Shown here: piece by piece, positions 24,902-34,650 of the stretch
Numbering within the stretch: the stretch's first letter is position 1
Layout of the letters: each line of letters opens with the position of its first letter
Assembly: GCA_948567375.1 (NCBI GenBank)
Contig: OX419758.1
Location: 52,519,001 to 52,583,000, forward strand
Origin: Lunularia cruciata
Taxonomy: Eukaryota; Streptophyta; Marchantiopsida; Lunulariales; Lunulariaceae
Length of the DNA stretch: 64,000 nt
Reading direction: 5' to 3'
The notes under the pieces: generated by a model
What the model saw: only the letters and a program-made list of their open reading frames with translations
What the model was told of the DNA's origin: nothing
Database searches by the model: none
Translations under genes and position numbers: made by a program

Positions 24902-24960
24902 CAAGGTTTGATCCCAAGATCTCTTGTTCCTAGGCTGGTGCCCTAGCCAATTGGTCCACC
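24902..24960 (-). repeat. tRNA-like (Arg-type) sequence, possible SINE head
   Basis: On the minus strand, TTGGCTAGGGCACC resembles a pol III A box/D arm, and GGGATCAAACC about 30 bases further resembles a B box/T arm. The intervening CCTAGGAACAAGAGATCTT parallels the anticodon arm and variable region of arginine tRNAs. The acceptor stem is not convincing and the part upstream is duplicated (GGTGGACCA.TTGGCT twice), so this is a tRNA-derived repeat or SINE head rather than a tRNA gene. Confidence 0.42.
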
Positions 24961-25559
24961 AGCCAACTGGTCCACCCTCACTTGTTGTCCTAGTGATTGT
25001 GCCACTGTTATCTATATACTTGTAGCTTTGGCTAAGAGAGGCAATTTGATCCCATTCTTGGTGATCCTGGTAGCTTAGGACTTAAATACAAACTTCTCTT
25101 ATGTCAAATGCCAAATAGTGGCAGAGTAAGTCTCGTGTTGTTTTATGAGATGGAGGGTTTTTGTTTAGATTTCTTCTGATTGGACTCCCTCTATTCTGTG
25201 CTTCCTATTTGTGCACCATGTTTGTGTGCGGTGCCTTGACTTTTGAGCGTTGGTGCTCTGGTGTGCTCTCAATAGTGAGTTTGGAGTGATGACCAGTCAA
25301 ACTACCTTTGTTTCTCTCTGGTGAGGCAAGAAGTGATGACTTGCAGACCATGAGAGTGCATGTGGTGATTGTAGGTTACAAGTTGCCTTTTCCCTTAGTG
25401 TAGTTATCTCAGTTAGAGTTACATTAGTGGGTGGTGTTCCGTGGGTGTTGGCACTTGGTGGGGTACTTGCGGTTGCAACTTGTGGTTCCGGTTTGTGGGT
25501 GCAGTTGTGGTAACTTTGTCTTGATAGAGTTTGTTGGAGATTCTAGAGGAGTTAGCTTT

Positions 25560-26720
25560 GCAGTACATAGTGGGTTTACTCGAAGTGGTGTTAGATATCA
25601 ACCTGCATCTCAGGTCCCAATGAGGGAGGAGATTGACCCTAAGTTGGAGGTTGACACAAGAGCTAATTCAGTTGAGAGTGCACTTGGTGTATCCGCACAG
25701 TTTTTGTGAGATATTGACAAGATTTATGGGGCCTCCAAAGGCCCTATGTGTTACTTTGGTACATTGGGTACCATTGAGTTGGATGACTTCATTTAGGAGT
25801 TTGATAGTTGGTGTGATTTGTTGCAAATGTGGAACCCAACTTTGTTTACACCTTTCATGGCATGGAAGAGGTTGTTTCAGCATCTAGAAGGTCCATTGAT
25901 GGATGACTACCATGAGTTCAGGAGAGCTCATTTGGAGGAGATCAAGTTATGGAGACAATATTGATCTCCAAACTATATCTCTTTCACTTTAGGTTTGGTG
26001 GCCAGGAGTAGATTGGCTGTACTTATGAGTTTTAGCTTGAGTAGTGTTGGTGGAGCTAGAGGAGGTGCACTAACTGAAGATAGTGTTACCACGAGTGGAG
26101 GTACCACTATAGGAGGTGGTGTGGTACTAGGATTTAACTCCATGGTGGAATTCTTCCAGTGTTTGAGGCAGAACTACCAGGGAGTGCAGACTGACAAGCT
26201 GAGGAGCTTGTAGGAGTTCCAGCGGAAGGCTAGAGAGAGCCTACATGAGGCATACACTTGCATGGGGCGGCTGATCAATTTCACTCAGGGAGTGCAGACT
26301 GACAAGCTGAGGAGCTTGTAGGAGTTCCAGCGGAAGGCTAGAGAGAGCCTACATGAGGCATACACTTGCATGGGGCGGCTGATCAATTTCACTCAGGGAG
26401 TTATTGAGGCCCAGGCAGTCCAGTTTTGGTATGGGATATTGGACAAGGAGTTGTGACGTAGAGTTCATGGTGCTACGTTGTTATAGGCTACTTCACCTAC
26501 TTTGGTAGTAGTCTTTGGTTTGGCTAAGCATATTGAGCTCAACATGGTGGAGGAGAGGGTAGTGACATCTGGATTTGGTAGAGAGACCTCATCCACTACT
26601 GTGACTTCTTCTAGAGTGCAGCAGAGTGCACCATGCCCAATTTGCTTTTGAGGATAGGGTGGACAACCCATATCCTATGGAGCGAGTGGGGGGCCTAGTG
26701 GAGTTAGACCTTTCCCTTCA
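25560..26720 (+). pseudogene. Element D gag
   Basis: The forward frame from about 25564 to 25960 reads Gag-like protein with three stops: ELDDFI, then EFDSWCDLLQMWNPTLFTPF, MAWKRLFQHLEGPLMDDYHE and FRRAHLEEIKLWRQY. After a poorly preserved spacer, a second block (about 26130-26560) gives MVEFFQCLRQNYQGVQTDKL, EFQRKARESLHEAYTCMGRL and VIEAQAVQFWYGILDKEL, typical of capsid helices of Ty3/gypsy Gag. A perfect 108-base in-frame duplication is present. Gag would package the RNA, but frame changes and stops abolish it here. Confidence 0.78.
26179..26394. repeat. Perfect 2 x 108 bp in-frame duplication in D gag
   Basis: CAGGGAGTGCAGACTGACAA starts at 26178 and again at 26286. The 108-base unit (36 codons) is identical in both copies, including an in-frame TAG. 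The duplication therefore postdates that stop codon and occurred in an already dead gene. Confidence 0.85.
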
Positions 26721-26749
26721 TTTTTGGGTCAATAGTAGCTAGTGAGTGG

Positions 26750-27265
26750 TGGTGTTGCTTGTTAGACTTGTGGTGTAGACTTGTTAGACTCTCACCATCG
26801 GAGAGAGTGTACTCATGGCAATGGACCTGATACCTTGGGTGCATCATATCCAACACAGAGGTAGTGTGAGCATTGCCACAGATTTGGTCACACTAGTGAC
26901 CGGTGTTTTGACCTACACCCGGAGTTACAGAGTGGTAGGGCTGCTATGGCAGGTAGTAGAGGAGCTCTTGTTCATGGGACGAGGTGGTAGAGGATCTACA
27001 CCTAGTAGGAGTACAGTACCTACCCTTACTTCTTATACAGCTATGGCTACTCAGATTGAGGATTTGGAGCAGAGATTGGCTAGTATGGCTATTGCTCAAA
27101 GGAGATTAGATTTGGGTGTTGAGGCTTCCACCTCATCTGCTGGTGACAGAGATGCTTTGGACTTCATGTGCGGAGCAGCACAGGTGGATGCATCTGCTGT
27201 AGTGACTAGGAGTGCAGTACGTGCTCCAGAGCCTAAAGGAGCATTAGTGGAGTTGGATCCATAGA
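26750..27265 (+). pseudogene. Element D nucleocapsid knuckle and coiled coil
   Basis: CEHCHRFGHTSDRC (26865-26906) is an exact C-x2-C-x4-H-x4-C zinc knuckle, the RNA-binding signature of nucleocapsid. A degraded second knuckle-like segment (ACxTCG ... REC) precedes it near 26757. Downstream, QIEDLEQRLASMAIAQRRLD (about 27055) is a predicted coiled coil. Stops interrupt the frame between them. This joins Gag to the protease region at 27790. Confidence 0.75.
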
Positions 27266-27789
27266 GATGAGAGATTGGGAGACAAGTCAGACTTCCCCAG
27301 TCTTTCACACTATCTGAGGCATTGCAGATGACATCCATGGTTCCTAGATGTCCCAATGCATGTGTGGTAGGTGGTGATGAAGTGCATGATGGACTACTTG
27401 CTAGTCAGCCACCTACTACTATACAAACTGAGTCTAGCATGATGTTGGGGGTGGCTCAACTGATTATATAGCGTCCTTTGTTTTCAGCCAGTGACATGTT
27501 TACATTAGGAGTTGACCCAACCCTAGTGTTCCGGTTGGCTTCCATGCTTTGTGAAAGTAGGAATGATGTGGTTCCTACTACTAGCGCAAAGGTGGTTGGT
27601 AGTGGAGCTAACTTGGTTGAGGAGCATGGGATCCGTTAGCAACCAGTGGTTTATGGCAGGCAGCAGCGGCTAGACTGGAGGAGTTGCCAACTAGACCGGC
27701 CTTTGAGAGAGCACGGTTCACACTTGGTGTTGTCCTATCAGATAACCAGAGGGGGATTTCCATTTTGTGGGACCTTTAGGGAAGGTCTA
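27266..27789 (+). other. Element D, linker between nucleocapsid and protease
   Basis: Coding-like texture with stops and frame changes; no domain recognised. It presumably encodes the low-complexity linker that precedes the protease. Confidence 0.4.
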
Positions 27790-28120
27790 TACACCATAGA
27801 GAGTCTTGTTAGACTTTGGTGCGCAGCCCCTTATGTTGGGGAAGGCGGCAATGTTCAGTCTAGAGTTACGGAAGACCGATGTGGAGAGGTGTCTATTTCA
27901 GATCCAGACATCTCTAGGTGGTGGTTTGACACAGTACATCACACATGGGGAGCTTGTTGTCCAAGTTCAGCCTGGTCATCCGACTAATAGCTCGGTGGTG
28001 AGAGCTCAAGCTATTGCAACGATAGCTAAGTCATATGATGTGCTAGTTGGGGGAGCAATGTTATACCCATGGGTTTCAACATTGAATATTGGGAGGAGAC
28101 AACCTCCTATATCGGTTGGC
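27790..28120 (+). pseudogene. Element D aspartic protease
   Basis: The frame from 27806 carries LDFGAQPLMLGKAAMFSL, which matches the retropepsin active-site region. The expected Asp-Ser/Thr-Gly is Asp-Phe-Gly, as a TCT-to-TTT change would produce. It continues with FQIQTSLGGG, HGELVVQVQPGHPTNSS and AIATIAKSYDVLVGGAMLYP, where SYDVLVGG corresponds to the conserved Ile-Leu-Gly segment before the second hydrophobic strand. The enzyme would cut the Gag-Pol polyprotein. Between this and the methyltransferase lies a linker to 28487 in which no domain was recognised. Confidence 0.78.
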
Positions 28121-28487
28121 AGTCTAGTGAGGGACGGGTATGTCGCCTACCAGTACGTTTTAGTAGTGGCAGTCTTAGCTCACTATAGTGCGGGACCATA
28201 GCAACATCAGTTTCAGCTTTTAGTGGTGTAGTTACTTGGCCTGGTAACTTGTTGGAGGGGAACGCCCATGCAGAGGAATTCCAGTACCCAAGGAGACCAC
28301 TCAAATTTGGAGTACGAGTGGGATTGTTCCATCCACCTTGGATGTTCCATTGTGGAGTTTAGAGGAGGCATTGCAACAGCATGCAGATCAATTGGTGCAG
28401 CAGGCTTGGAGTGGAGCCTTCGTACCATCAGGGGATGAGTGTGAGGATGAGCCTCTAGAGTCCATTGCTTTGACACCTCTAGATACC
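28121..28487 (+). other. Element D, linker before methyltransferase
   Basis: Forward frames continue the polyprotein (EETTSYIGWQSSEGRVC, LPVRFSSGSLSSL and a later LEEALQQHADQLVQQA segment), but I recognise no domain. The piece ends at the ATACC duplication of solo LTR S4. Confidence 0.45.
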
Positions 28488-29221
28488 TATAATACCACGA
28501 GCTAGCCATATGATCTAGAAGTGAAATTTGGTTTGATAACATCTAGAATTATGTTATACATGATGGTCAAAATAGATCAGATAGAAGTATCACCAAAAGA
28601 GTACTTCTACTAATAGAGCAGAAACCGAAATAGACTTGAGAACCTTAGAACCAATAGCTAGACATATGATTTAAAGGTGAGAATTGGTTTGGTAACATCT
28701 GGAAGGATGTTACACATGATAGACTAAACAGATCAGAAAGAGGTATCACCAAAAGGGGACTTTTACCAATAGAGTAGGAATTGAAATATGCCTGAAATCT
28801 TTGAAGGCAATTTTGGAGACCTAAACGGATAAATTAGGCTTTGAAAATGTGTAGGATTTCCCTAATGGAGGACAGGCTGGCCTTCCCTCCCCTTGGTTTG
28901 TCTCATTGAGACCTTTCCAATGGTACCTTACTCATGTGATTCTGAGACTCCTACAAGAAGATTCCCTAAAAGATTCCCTCCGGTCAAAGCTTGTTTGACC
29001 AACCAGATAGGACCTAGACCAACATATCACCCATCCAAGTAAGTAATCCAAGGGTGGAGCTTGATGAAATATCACCTATCTGTGTGCCTAATCCTATGGT
29101 GGAGCTTCCTTGGAGGAGATCCTCTTTGTCTATATAATAAAGAGAAGGTGCTCCTTTGGGACACCGAATGTTGAGTGTGTAATCTGTGTTTTCTCTCTTC
29201 TCTTGTCCTCGGAGTATTACA
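28488..29221 (+). mobile_element. Solo LTR S4 (family S) inserted in element D
   Basis: A 734-base close relative of S1, starting TATAATACCACGAGCTAGCC and ending GGAGTATTACA. Flanks are ATACC (28483-28487) and GTACC (29222-29226), a target duplication with one G/A difference. It separates the linker from methyltransferase motif I and must be younger than element D. Confidence 0.87.
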
Positions 29222-29244
29222 GTACCACACTCATTGCTTGGTAG

Positions 29245-30245
29245 TATCCTGTAGAGGGGATATGTTTATTGGAGTTGTTCGGTGGGATAAGCACCATGCT
29301 AGTTGCGGTATTACAAGCGGGTATACGAGTATAGAGATACTTGTATGTAGAGAGAGATGAAATTGCTATAAAGTCTCTCTACATCATGTGGCACACTTGC
29401 CCTATTGATATCCGGAGTTATTACCAATGTCAGCAGTCAAAAGTTACCAGAAGGCCCTACCAGCAAACATTTCCTTATTGGGGGCACATGATCTGGAGAG
29501 ACATGAGCCTATTCACTTGGTGATTTCTGGATGGTCATGTCAGGAACATACACGTACTGGTAGAGGTTTGGGTCTTTAGGATCCTTATTCTAGTGTGTTT
29601 TATGAGATGTTATGGATACTACAACATCTCCAAGTTCACAAGATTGTTTCTCTAGCTTACTTTTTGGAGAACGTTCCTTTTATGAGTGATTCTTGCACAA
29701 CAGTGGTGGCAAGTACACATCAGGTCCATTCTTGGATCGGACCTATTGTATTGTTAGATGTAGCCAGAGTGGGATCATGGGCTCATTGTCTTCGTCTTTG
29801 GTGGACAAACCTCTTACCCAAAGAGGTTCTACAACGTGCTTATGATGAGATTCAGCAACTTGACCACATCCTTGTTGATTATATCTTTGATGTTGGATGT
29901 TAGTCTTAGATAGTGGTAGTGGCAGATAGGTCACCTATGGTAGTGGTGAACCTAGTAGGACAGTCTAGAGCCGCATTTCCCACACTCATGAGTTTCCTAG
30001 CCTCTCATGCTTTTTGAGAGGGAGTACCTAGACTTGTTTGGGACTCATAGTTACAGTAGTTGGTGGGGCCCAACGCTGATGAGAGAGAGCGGGAAATGGG
30101 TTTTTGCATTGGTATTACCATTGTTCCAGTAGTGTTAGAGGCATCCAAGTGTCAAGTGTTAGGTCATGCTATAGACCTGAACTATTTGACCTAGATTGTG
30201 ATCCTTGGCTTGGCAGAGCAACATAAGATATGCTTGGTAGGCATC
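29245..30245 (+). pseudogene. C5 cytosine DNA methyltransferase domain of element D
   Basis: The enzyme family transfers a methyl group from S-adenosylmethionine to cytosine C5. From 29257 the frame reads GICLLELFGGISTMLVAVLQ then RYLYVERDEIA, matching motif I (SAM binding) and motif II. After a frameshift between about 29400 and 29500, HLVISGWSCQEHTRTGRGLG matches motif IV. The catalytic Cys (29538-29540) is kept but the usual Pro before it is Ser. AYFLENVPFM (29658-29687) matches the ENV of motif VI. WAHCLRLWWTN resembles motif VIII. VLGHAIDLNYLT (30156-30191) resembles motif X. About 330 codons is compatible with a compact catalytic domain, with no extra targeting domain seen. It lies between protease and reverse transcriptase in the same orientation. 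Stops and the frameshift make it non-functional. Confidence 0.87.
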
Positions 30246-30589
30246 ACCACTCGGACACTTGTGAGCCTTGTGCCTATTGAGACAATTCAGGTACATGCTA
30301 GAGGGCGATGGACCGAGTGGACATGGTATTCTTGGGACACAGCCAGTAGCTACTAGGGAGAGTGGTCTACTTGGAGTCCATCCAGGTGAGCGTGGGCTAC
30401 TTGGATTACACCCTTGGTCCACTTGAGATGCAGCTAGAGGACGTGTAGAGCTTGTAGCTAGAGTGAAAGGAGTTTTTCACGCAGAGGTTGGGACCTCTAG
30501 TGGTCAAGGATATGACACTATTGCTCCCAAGGGCCCAGTGTAGCAGCCAGTCAGTACGTCTTCCACTCTTACTACAATTATAGAGGATA
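30246..30589 (+). other. Element D, linker between methyltransferase and reverse transcriptase
   Basis: Coding-like forward frames with several stops; no domain recognised. Confidence 0.4.
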
Positions 30590-30662
30590 CTTAGGAGCCA
30601 GATCTTGGACCAAAGCTTACTGGAGAGGAAAGACAAAGGGTTTTGAGGTTCTTGAGGAGTCA
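30590..30662 (+). pseudogene. Element D reverse transcriptase, N-terminal piece
   Basis: LTGEERQRVLRFLRSH is the polyprotein segment just before the RT fingers. It stops at the AGTCA duplication of C2 and resumes at 36157. Joining 30662 to 36157 gives a continuous RFLRSHMSCFAFSMKDLG reading. Confidence 0.7.
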
Positions 30663-31069
30663 TGTAAAAGACCAAAACCGAGGAGAGAATAGGAGAATGG
30701 AACCTCACATTGGGACACTTGAATGAGGGAAAACTCCGAATCCTAGCATGAGCTTCGGCTTTGGTATTTATAGGTAGCATACAAGATCCTTGAAGCTTCT
30801 CAAGAATCTTCCTTGAGCCGCTTTCTTGGAGTGCAAGCCAAGTTAACTAGGAAGCTTCTCAAGAAGCTTCCTTCTAGAAGCCGCCTACTTGGCATGCAAG
30901 CTAAGCTAGTTAGAAGCTTCTAGAAGCTACCTGCTTAGGGCGCAAGTTAACTAGTTGGGAAGCTTCCCAAGAAGCTTCTTAGATACTTCTAGAATATTAT
31001 AGGCTATTTTGTCTTATTATCTACTTTGTAAGCCCAACTAACTTTGTCGCTAAACTCCATATTGTTACA
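30663..31069 (-). repeat. 3' LTR of C2
   Basis: 407 bases, TGTAACA...TTTTACA on the minus strand. It lacks a 14-base segment (TTCCTTTTGGAAGC) present in the 5' LTR inside the GAAGCTTC array. Confidence 0.92.
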
Positions 31070-31083
31070 TATTCCCTCGCCGC
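31070..31083 (-). promoter_or_regulatory. Polypurine tract of C2
   Basis: GCGGCGAGGGAATA abuts the 3' LTR on the minus strand, the expected place for the plus-strand primer. C3 has the same arrangement at 62936-62949. Confidence 0.7.
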
Positions 31084-31084
31084 T

Positions 31085-31300
31085 AGTTGATGACGTCCTC
31101 GTTGCCAATGAAGCTTCAAATTCCTTGATGGCCATCTGTGCATTTTGGAGGTGGGAAAGAGGTTCCTATGTGGCATCGTGAAGGGGATACCCTTTCCAAA
31201 GGACCTTGTACTCCGTATGTTGGCGATGGCCTTGTTGAATATGACGACGCGCAAGGATACAATCAACTTCGTACTCCTCATGATCATTGATAGGGACAGG
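31085..31300 (-). pseudogene. C2 chromodomain
   Basis: The minus-strand frame reads EEYEVDCILARRHIQQGHRQ, then EYKVLWKGYPLHDAT, a TAG where Trp is expected, then EPLSHL and an Ala/Glu-rich tail. This is the classic chromodomain pattern (EVExIL, WKGY, xxTWEP) at the integrase C terminus, which directs chromovirus integration to marked chromatin. The tail ends at the purine tract. The single Trp-to-stop change breaks it; C3 has the intact form. Confidence 0.85.
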
Positions 31301-32560
31301 CAGAAGAGGAGGTTGGATTCAAGAGGAAAAGGAAGAGGGGTTAGGAACAAAGGATTTCAACTTGGAAACATGGAAGATAGGATGGATATGCATGTGACAA
31401 GGCAAGGCAAGTTGATAAGCAACAGGAGAAACAATGTAGGTGATATCAAAGAGTCCTATCCAATTAGGAGCAAGTTTACAAACTTAGGTATCAAGTGGGA
31501 GAGGGAGGTTACTAGAGGATAGCATGACTTTATTGCCAACTTCAAAGGTGAGATCATGATGATGGTGGTCCGCATATTGTTTTTGGTGATTCTGAGCAAC
31601 AAGGAGGTGAGACTTGGCTTGTTGGAGAGACTGGGATATAGTGGTCAAGAATGTGGAAGTATGAGGAACCTGAGAGGGAGGGGGAGCATGAAGAGAATCT
31701 GGAACAAGCAGATCTTGGCCAAAATTGAGAAAGAAGGGAGAAAATCCGGTGCTTGCCTATTTGGAATTGTTGTAGGCAAATTCTGCAGCTGCAAGACATT
31801 CATCCCAGTTGGTATGGTGGACATTGACAAAGGCCTGCAATATATCCTCCAATGTATGATTGGCGTGTTTGGTTTGTCCATCAGTTTGAGGATGATAGGC
31901 CGTTGACAAAGCAAGCTTGGTGCCGAGTATCTGGAAGAGTGCTTGCCAAAACTTTCTTGTAAATCAAGGATCACGGTCGGAGATGAGTACATGTGGCATC
32001 CCATGATGCTTGAAGACATTGTCGAAGTAGATTTGCGCTAAGGTTGGAGCATCCACGGTATCACAAGTTGGTGCCAAGTGGATTTGGTTACTAAGCTTAT
32101 CCACAAACACCACCATTGCGGTGTGTCCTTGTTTTGTCTTTGGCAAGGATGTGATGAGATCCAAGCTCACATGCTCCCAATGAGCGGATGGAATGGCTTG
32201 TGGTTGAAGGAGTCCACTCGGCTTCTGGTTGCTGGCCTTGTTCCGATGGCAACTCTCACATGATTGGACAAAGTCTTGAACATCTTGTATCATGTTGGGC
32301 CACCACCATTGGCATTGGAGGGTGCCCAAGGTCTTGTCCACTCCCATGTGACAAGATTTTGGTAAATCATGGGCTTCTTGAAGGCGCACAAGTCAAAGAT
32401 CACCTTTGGCTAGAACATAGATCTGGTCTGCATGGAATAAAAGACCTTCCTTGAAGGAGAAGGTGGTGTACTCCTTTTCGCATGTTGTTAGACAACCATG
32501 TATCATTTGGAAGAAGAGATCTTGTTGTAGAGCTGATTGAAAGTCATTATGAACCTTAGG
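31301..32560 (-). pseudogene. C2 integrase
   Basis: The zinc domain shows His residues in a CHMGVDKTLGTLQ segment and CESC ahead of HRNKASNQKPSG (about 32220-32350). The core has VSLDLITSLPK (first Asp) and VLISDRDP (second Asp, about 31970). The third catalytic position lies in YHPQTDGQTKH, with Lys replacing the usual Glu. Downstream comes the GPF module, then the chromodomain. A frameshift near 31965 breaks the frame. Integrase would insert the cDNA; loss of the catalytic Glu suggests this copy is inactive even apart from the frame. Confidence 0.85.
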
Positions 32561-33300
32561 CTCAATGGACACCGTTGTAATTGCCGCCGTGATGAGAGGA
32601 AGAGCCTTCAAATCAGGTCGTCGTGATAGAGCATCAGGGATGACATAGAACCGACCTGGTTTGTACTCAAGTTTGATGTCAAACAATTGGAGTTGCTCTT
32701 CCCATCGATGATGCCAACTCTTCATGTGCTCCAAGTGTAAGGTCTGCAACAATGGCTTGTGATCAGTTTGCATGATCACTTGTTTCCCCAAGAGATAATG
32801 CCTCCATACCTTGGTGGCATATACCATTGCAAGTTGTTCCCGATCTTGAGCAGAGTAATTTCTTTCAGTTGTATTTAGTCGGCGAGACACAAAGGCAATA
32901 GGATGTAGTCCATCTTGAAATTCTTGTTGCAACACAGCTCCAATTGCAAAGTTAAAAGCATCAAAATCAACCACACAAGGTAGTTGAGGATCATATGGTT
33001 GAAGAATGGGTCTTGAAGACACCATATGTTTTAACTTCTGGAATGCTTCTTCATGCTTGGTGGTCCACTGGAAGCTTGAGTTCTTTCCCAAGAGGTCAGT
33101 CAATGGTGCAGCCACGTGAGCATAATAGTGGATGAACCATCGGTAAAAACTGGCCAATCCATTGAATGCTTGTACTTTTGTAGCATCCTTAGGGGTAGGC
33201 CAATCAATAACGGCCTTGATCTTCTCTTCTTCCATCTTGATCCCCTCTGATGAGATCTTATGACCCAAGAAGGTAACCTCCTTTTGCCAAAAAGCACACT
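32561..33300 (-). pseudogene. C2 RT thumb and RNase H
   Basis: One open frame (33268-32393, about 290 codons, continuing into the integrase zinc region). It has VQAFNGLASFYRWFIHYYAH (RT connection) and LQPYDPQLPCVVDFDAFNFA (first RNase H Asp; usually DAS, here DAF). QDREQLAMVYATKVWRHYL carries the Glu, MQTDHKPLLQTL the next Asp, and FYVIPDALSRRPD the last Asp. RNase H removes the RNA template during reverse transcription. The reading frame is intact through this block. Confidence 0.87.
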
Positions 33301-33884
33301 TTGACTTCTTGCAGTAAAATTTCCATTGTCATAGTCGTCTTAGGACTTCTCACACATGATTCATGTGTTTTGCCTGTGTCCTACTATAGATTAAGATATC
33401 ATCTAAGAACATCACCACGGACCAATCCAATAGTCCCTCCAACACCCAATGCATCTGATCCATGAAGACTATTGGAGCATTAGTGAGTCCGAAAGGTAGA
33501 ACTCTCCACTCAAAATGTCCATACCTTGTGCAAAAAGCAGTCTTTTGCACATCCTCGCCTTCAATAGGAATTTGCCAATAGCCGCTACAAAGATCTAACT
33601 TGGAAAATTAGCGTGCTCCACTTAGTTGATCAAGCAAGTCATTGATCCGAGGCAAGAGATATGCATTCTTCACGGTAATCAATACAGAAACAAAGTCCTC
33701 CATCCTTCTTTGGAACAAATAGTACCGGTGCTCCCCAAGGAGAGGTACTACGTCGTATGAAATCCTTCTCCAACAACTCTGTAAGTGTTGTTCGCAACTC
33801 CTCTAACTCCTTTGGTGAGAGCCGATAGATTGGTCTACTCACTGGAGTACTCCCTGGCGATAACTCGATCTTGAAGGGCATACC
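33301..33884 (-). pseudogene. C2 reverse transcriptase
   Basis: Split over two frames. 33881-33639 gives [20 protein letters not shown] and [20 protein letters not shown] (fingers). 33550-33350 gives WRVLPFGLTNAPIVFMDQMH and VVMFLDDILIYSR, with the FLDD polymerase motif (catalytic Asp pair present). The interval 33551-33638 contains a frameshift and stop where the palm Leu-Asp-Leu region should be. The catalytic motif is kept, but the frame break makes the gene non-functional. Confidence 0.87.
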
Positions 33885-34650
33885 TCAATCGGAGGGTAAT
33901 CCCTTTGGTAGATCATCCGGAAACACATCTGCAAACTCCTGAACTATCCAATCAACCATTGCTTGATGCGGCACTTGGCCCTCCTCAGATTGTTCTTGTG
34001 CAATCGGCTTGATCCACACCACGAATACAGACTTGTCTTCCTGCAAAGCTTGCTCTATGGCTGCTTCATTAACAAACTTCCCTTCTAGGGACTCATCTCT
34101 CTTCCAAGCTTGCTCCATGGTTGGCTTCTTAGAAAACTTCCCATCTTGGGACTCATCTCCCTTCCAGATTTGCTCTATGCCTACCTTCTCGACAAACTTC
34201 TCATCTTGGGACTGACTATTCTTAGGTGTCTTACTGAGAGGTGCCAGACAACCTAATAGGAAATTCCTACCTTGGTGTTGTACTTGAATTTGGTGTCGGG
34301 TCCAATCAAATTGAACCTTATGACATTCAAGCCAAGGTAGGCCCAGAATGATATCATAGTGTAGAGGTGCCACTACAAACCTCATACACTCCAAATACTC
34401 CTTCCCGATCTTGAAGGTAATAGGATGCAAGGTGCGGAATGTAGAACCCTTTCCACCATCCGCCATCATCAAACTACTTCCAATCACTAGCTTGATAGGA
34501 ATACCCAATTCCTTTGCATACTTGCATGCAATTCTCTGAACTTCCAGAATCAACCAAAATTCTACAACCCCAATTAGATATCATACCTTACAAGTGAAGC
34601 AAACTTGCATAGGTCAAGCCTTCAATCCCATTGGAACTAATCAAGCTCCC
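33885..34650 (-). pseudogene. C2 aspartic protease
   Basis: On the minus strand a frame just upstream of 34553 reads RILVDSGSSEN, the retropepsin Asp-Ser-Gly active site. A single-base shift then moves to the frame 34553-33885. That frame continues with AKELGIPIKLVIGSSLMMAD, MRFVVAPLHYDIILGLPWLE and CHKVQFDWT, the conserved ILGxxWL end of the fold. A repetitive linker of four KDESxxGKF-type units (about 34000-34230) leads into the RT. The frameshift right after the active site breaks the enzyme. Confidence 0.83.

Noticed and set aside
29245-30245. Bacterial restriction-modification methyltransferase or contamination
   Set aside because: The block is embedded between protease and RT of a plant-type Ty3/gypsy element in the same orientation, with the solo LTR of a local family inserted just upstream, so it belongs to the retroelement.
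25560-30245. Recoded stop codons (TAG/TGA read as amino acids) in element D
   Set aside because: All three stops occur, mixed with frameshifts and damaged active sites, and sibling elements P and C2 show ordinary decay, so mutation explains it better.
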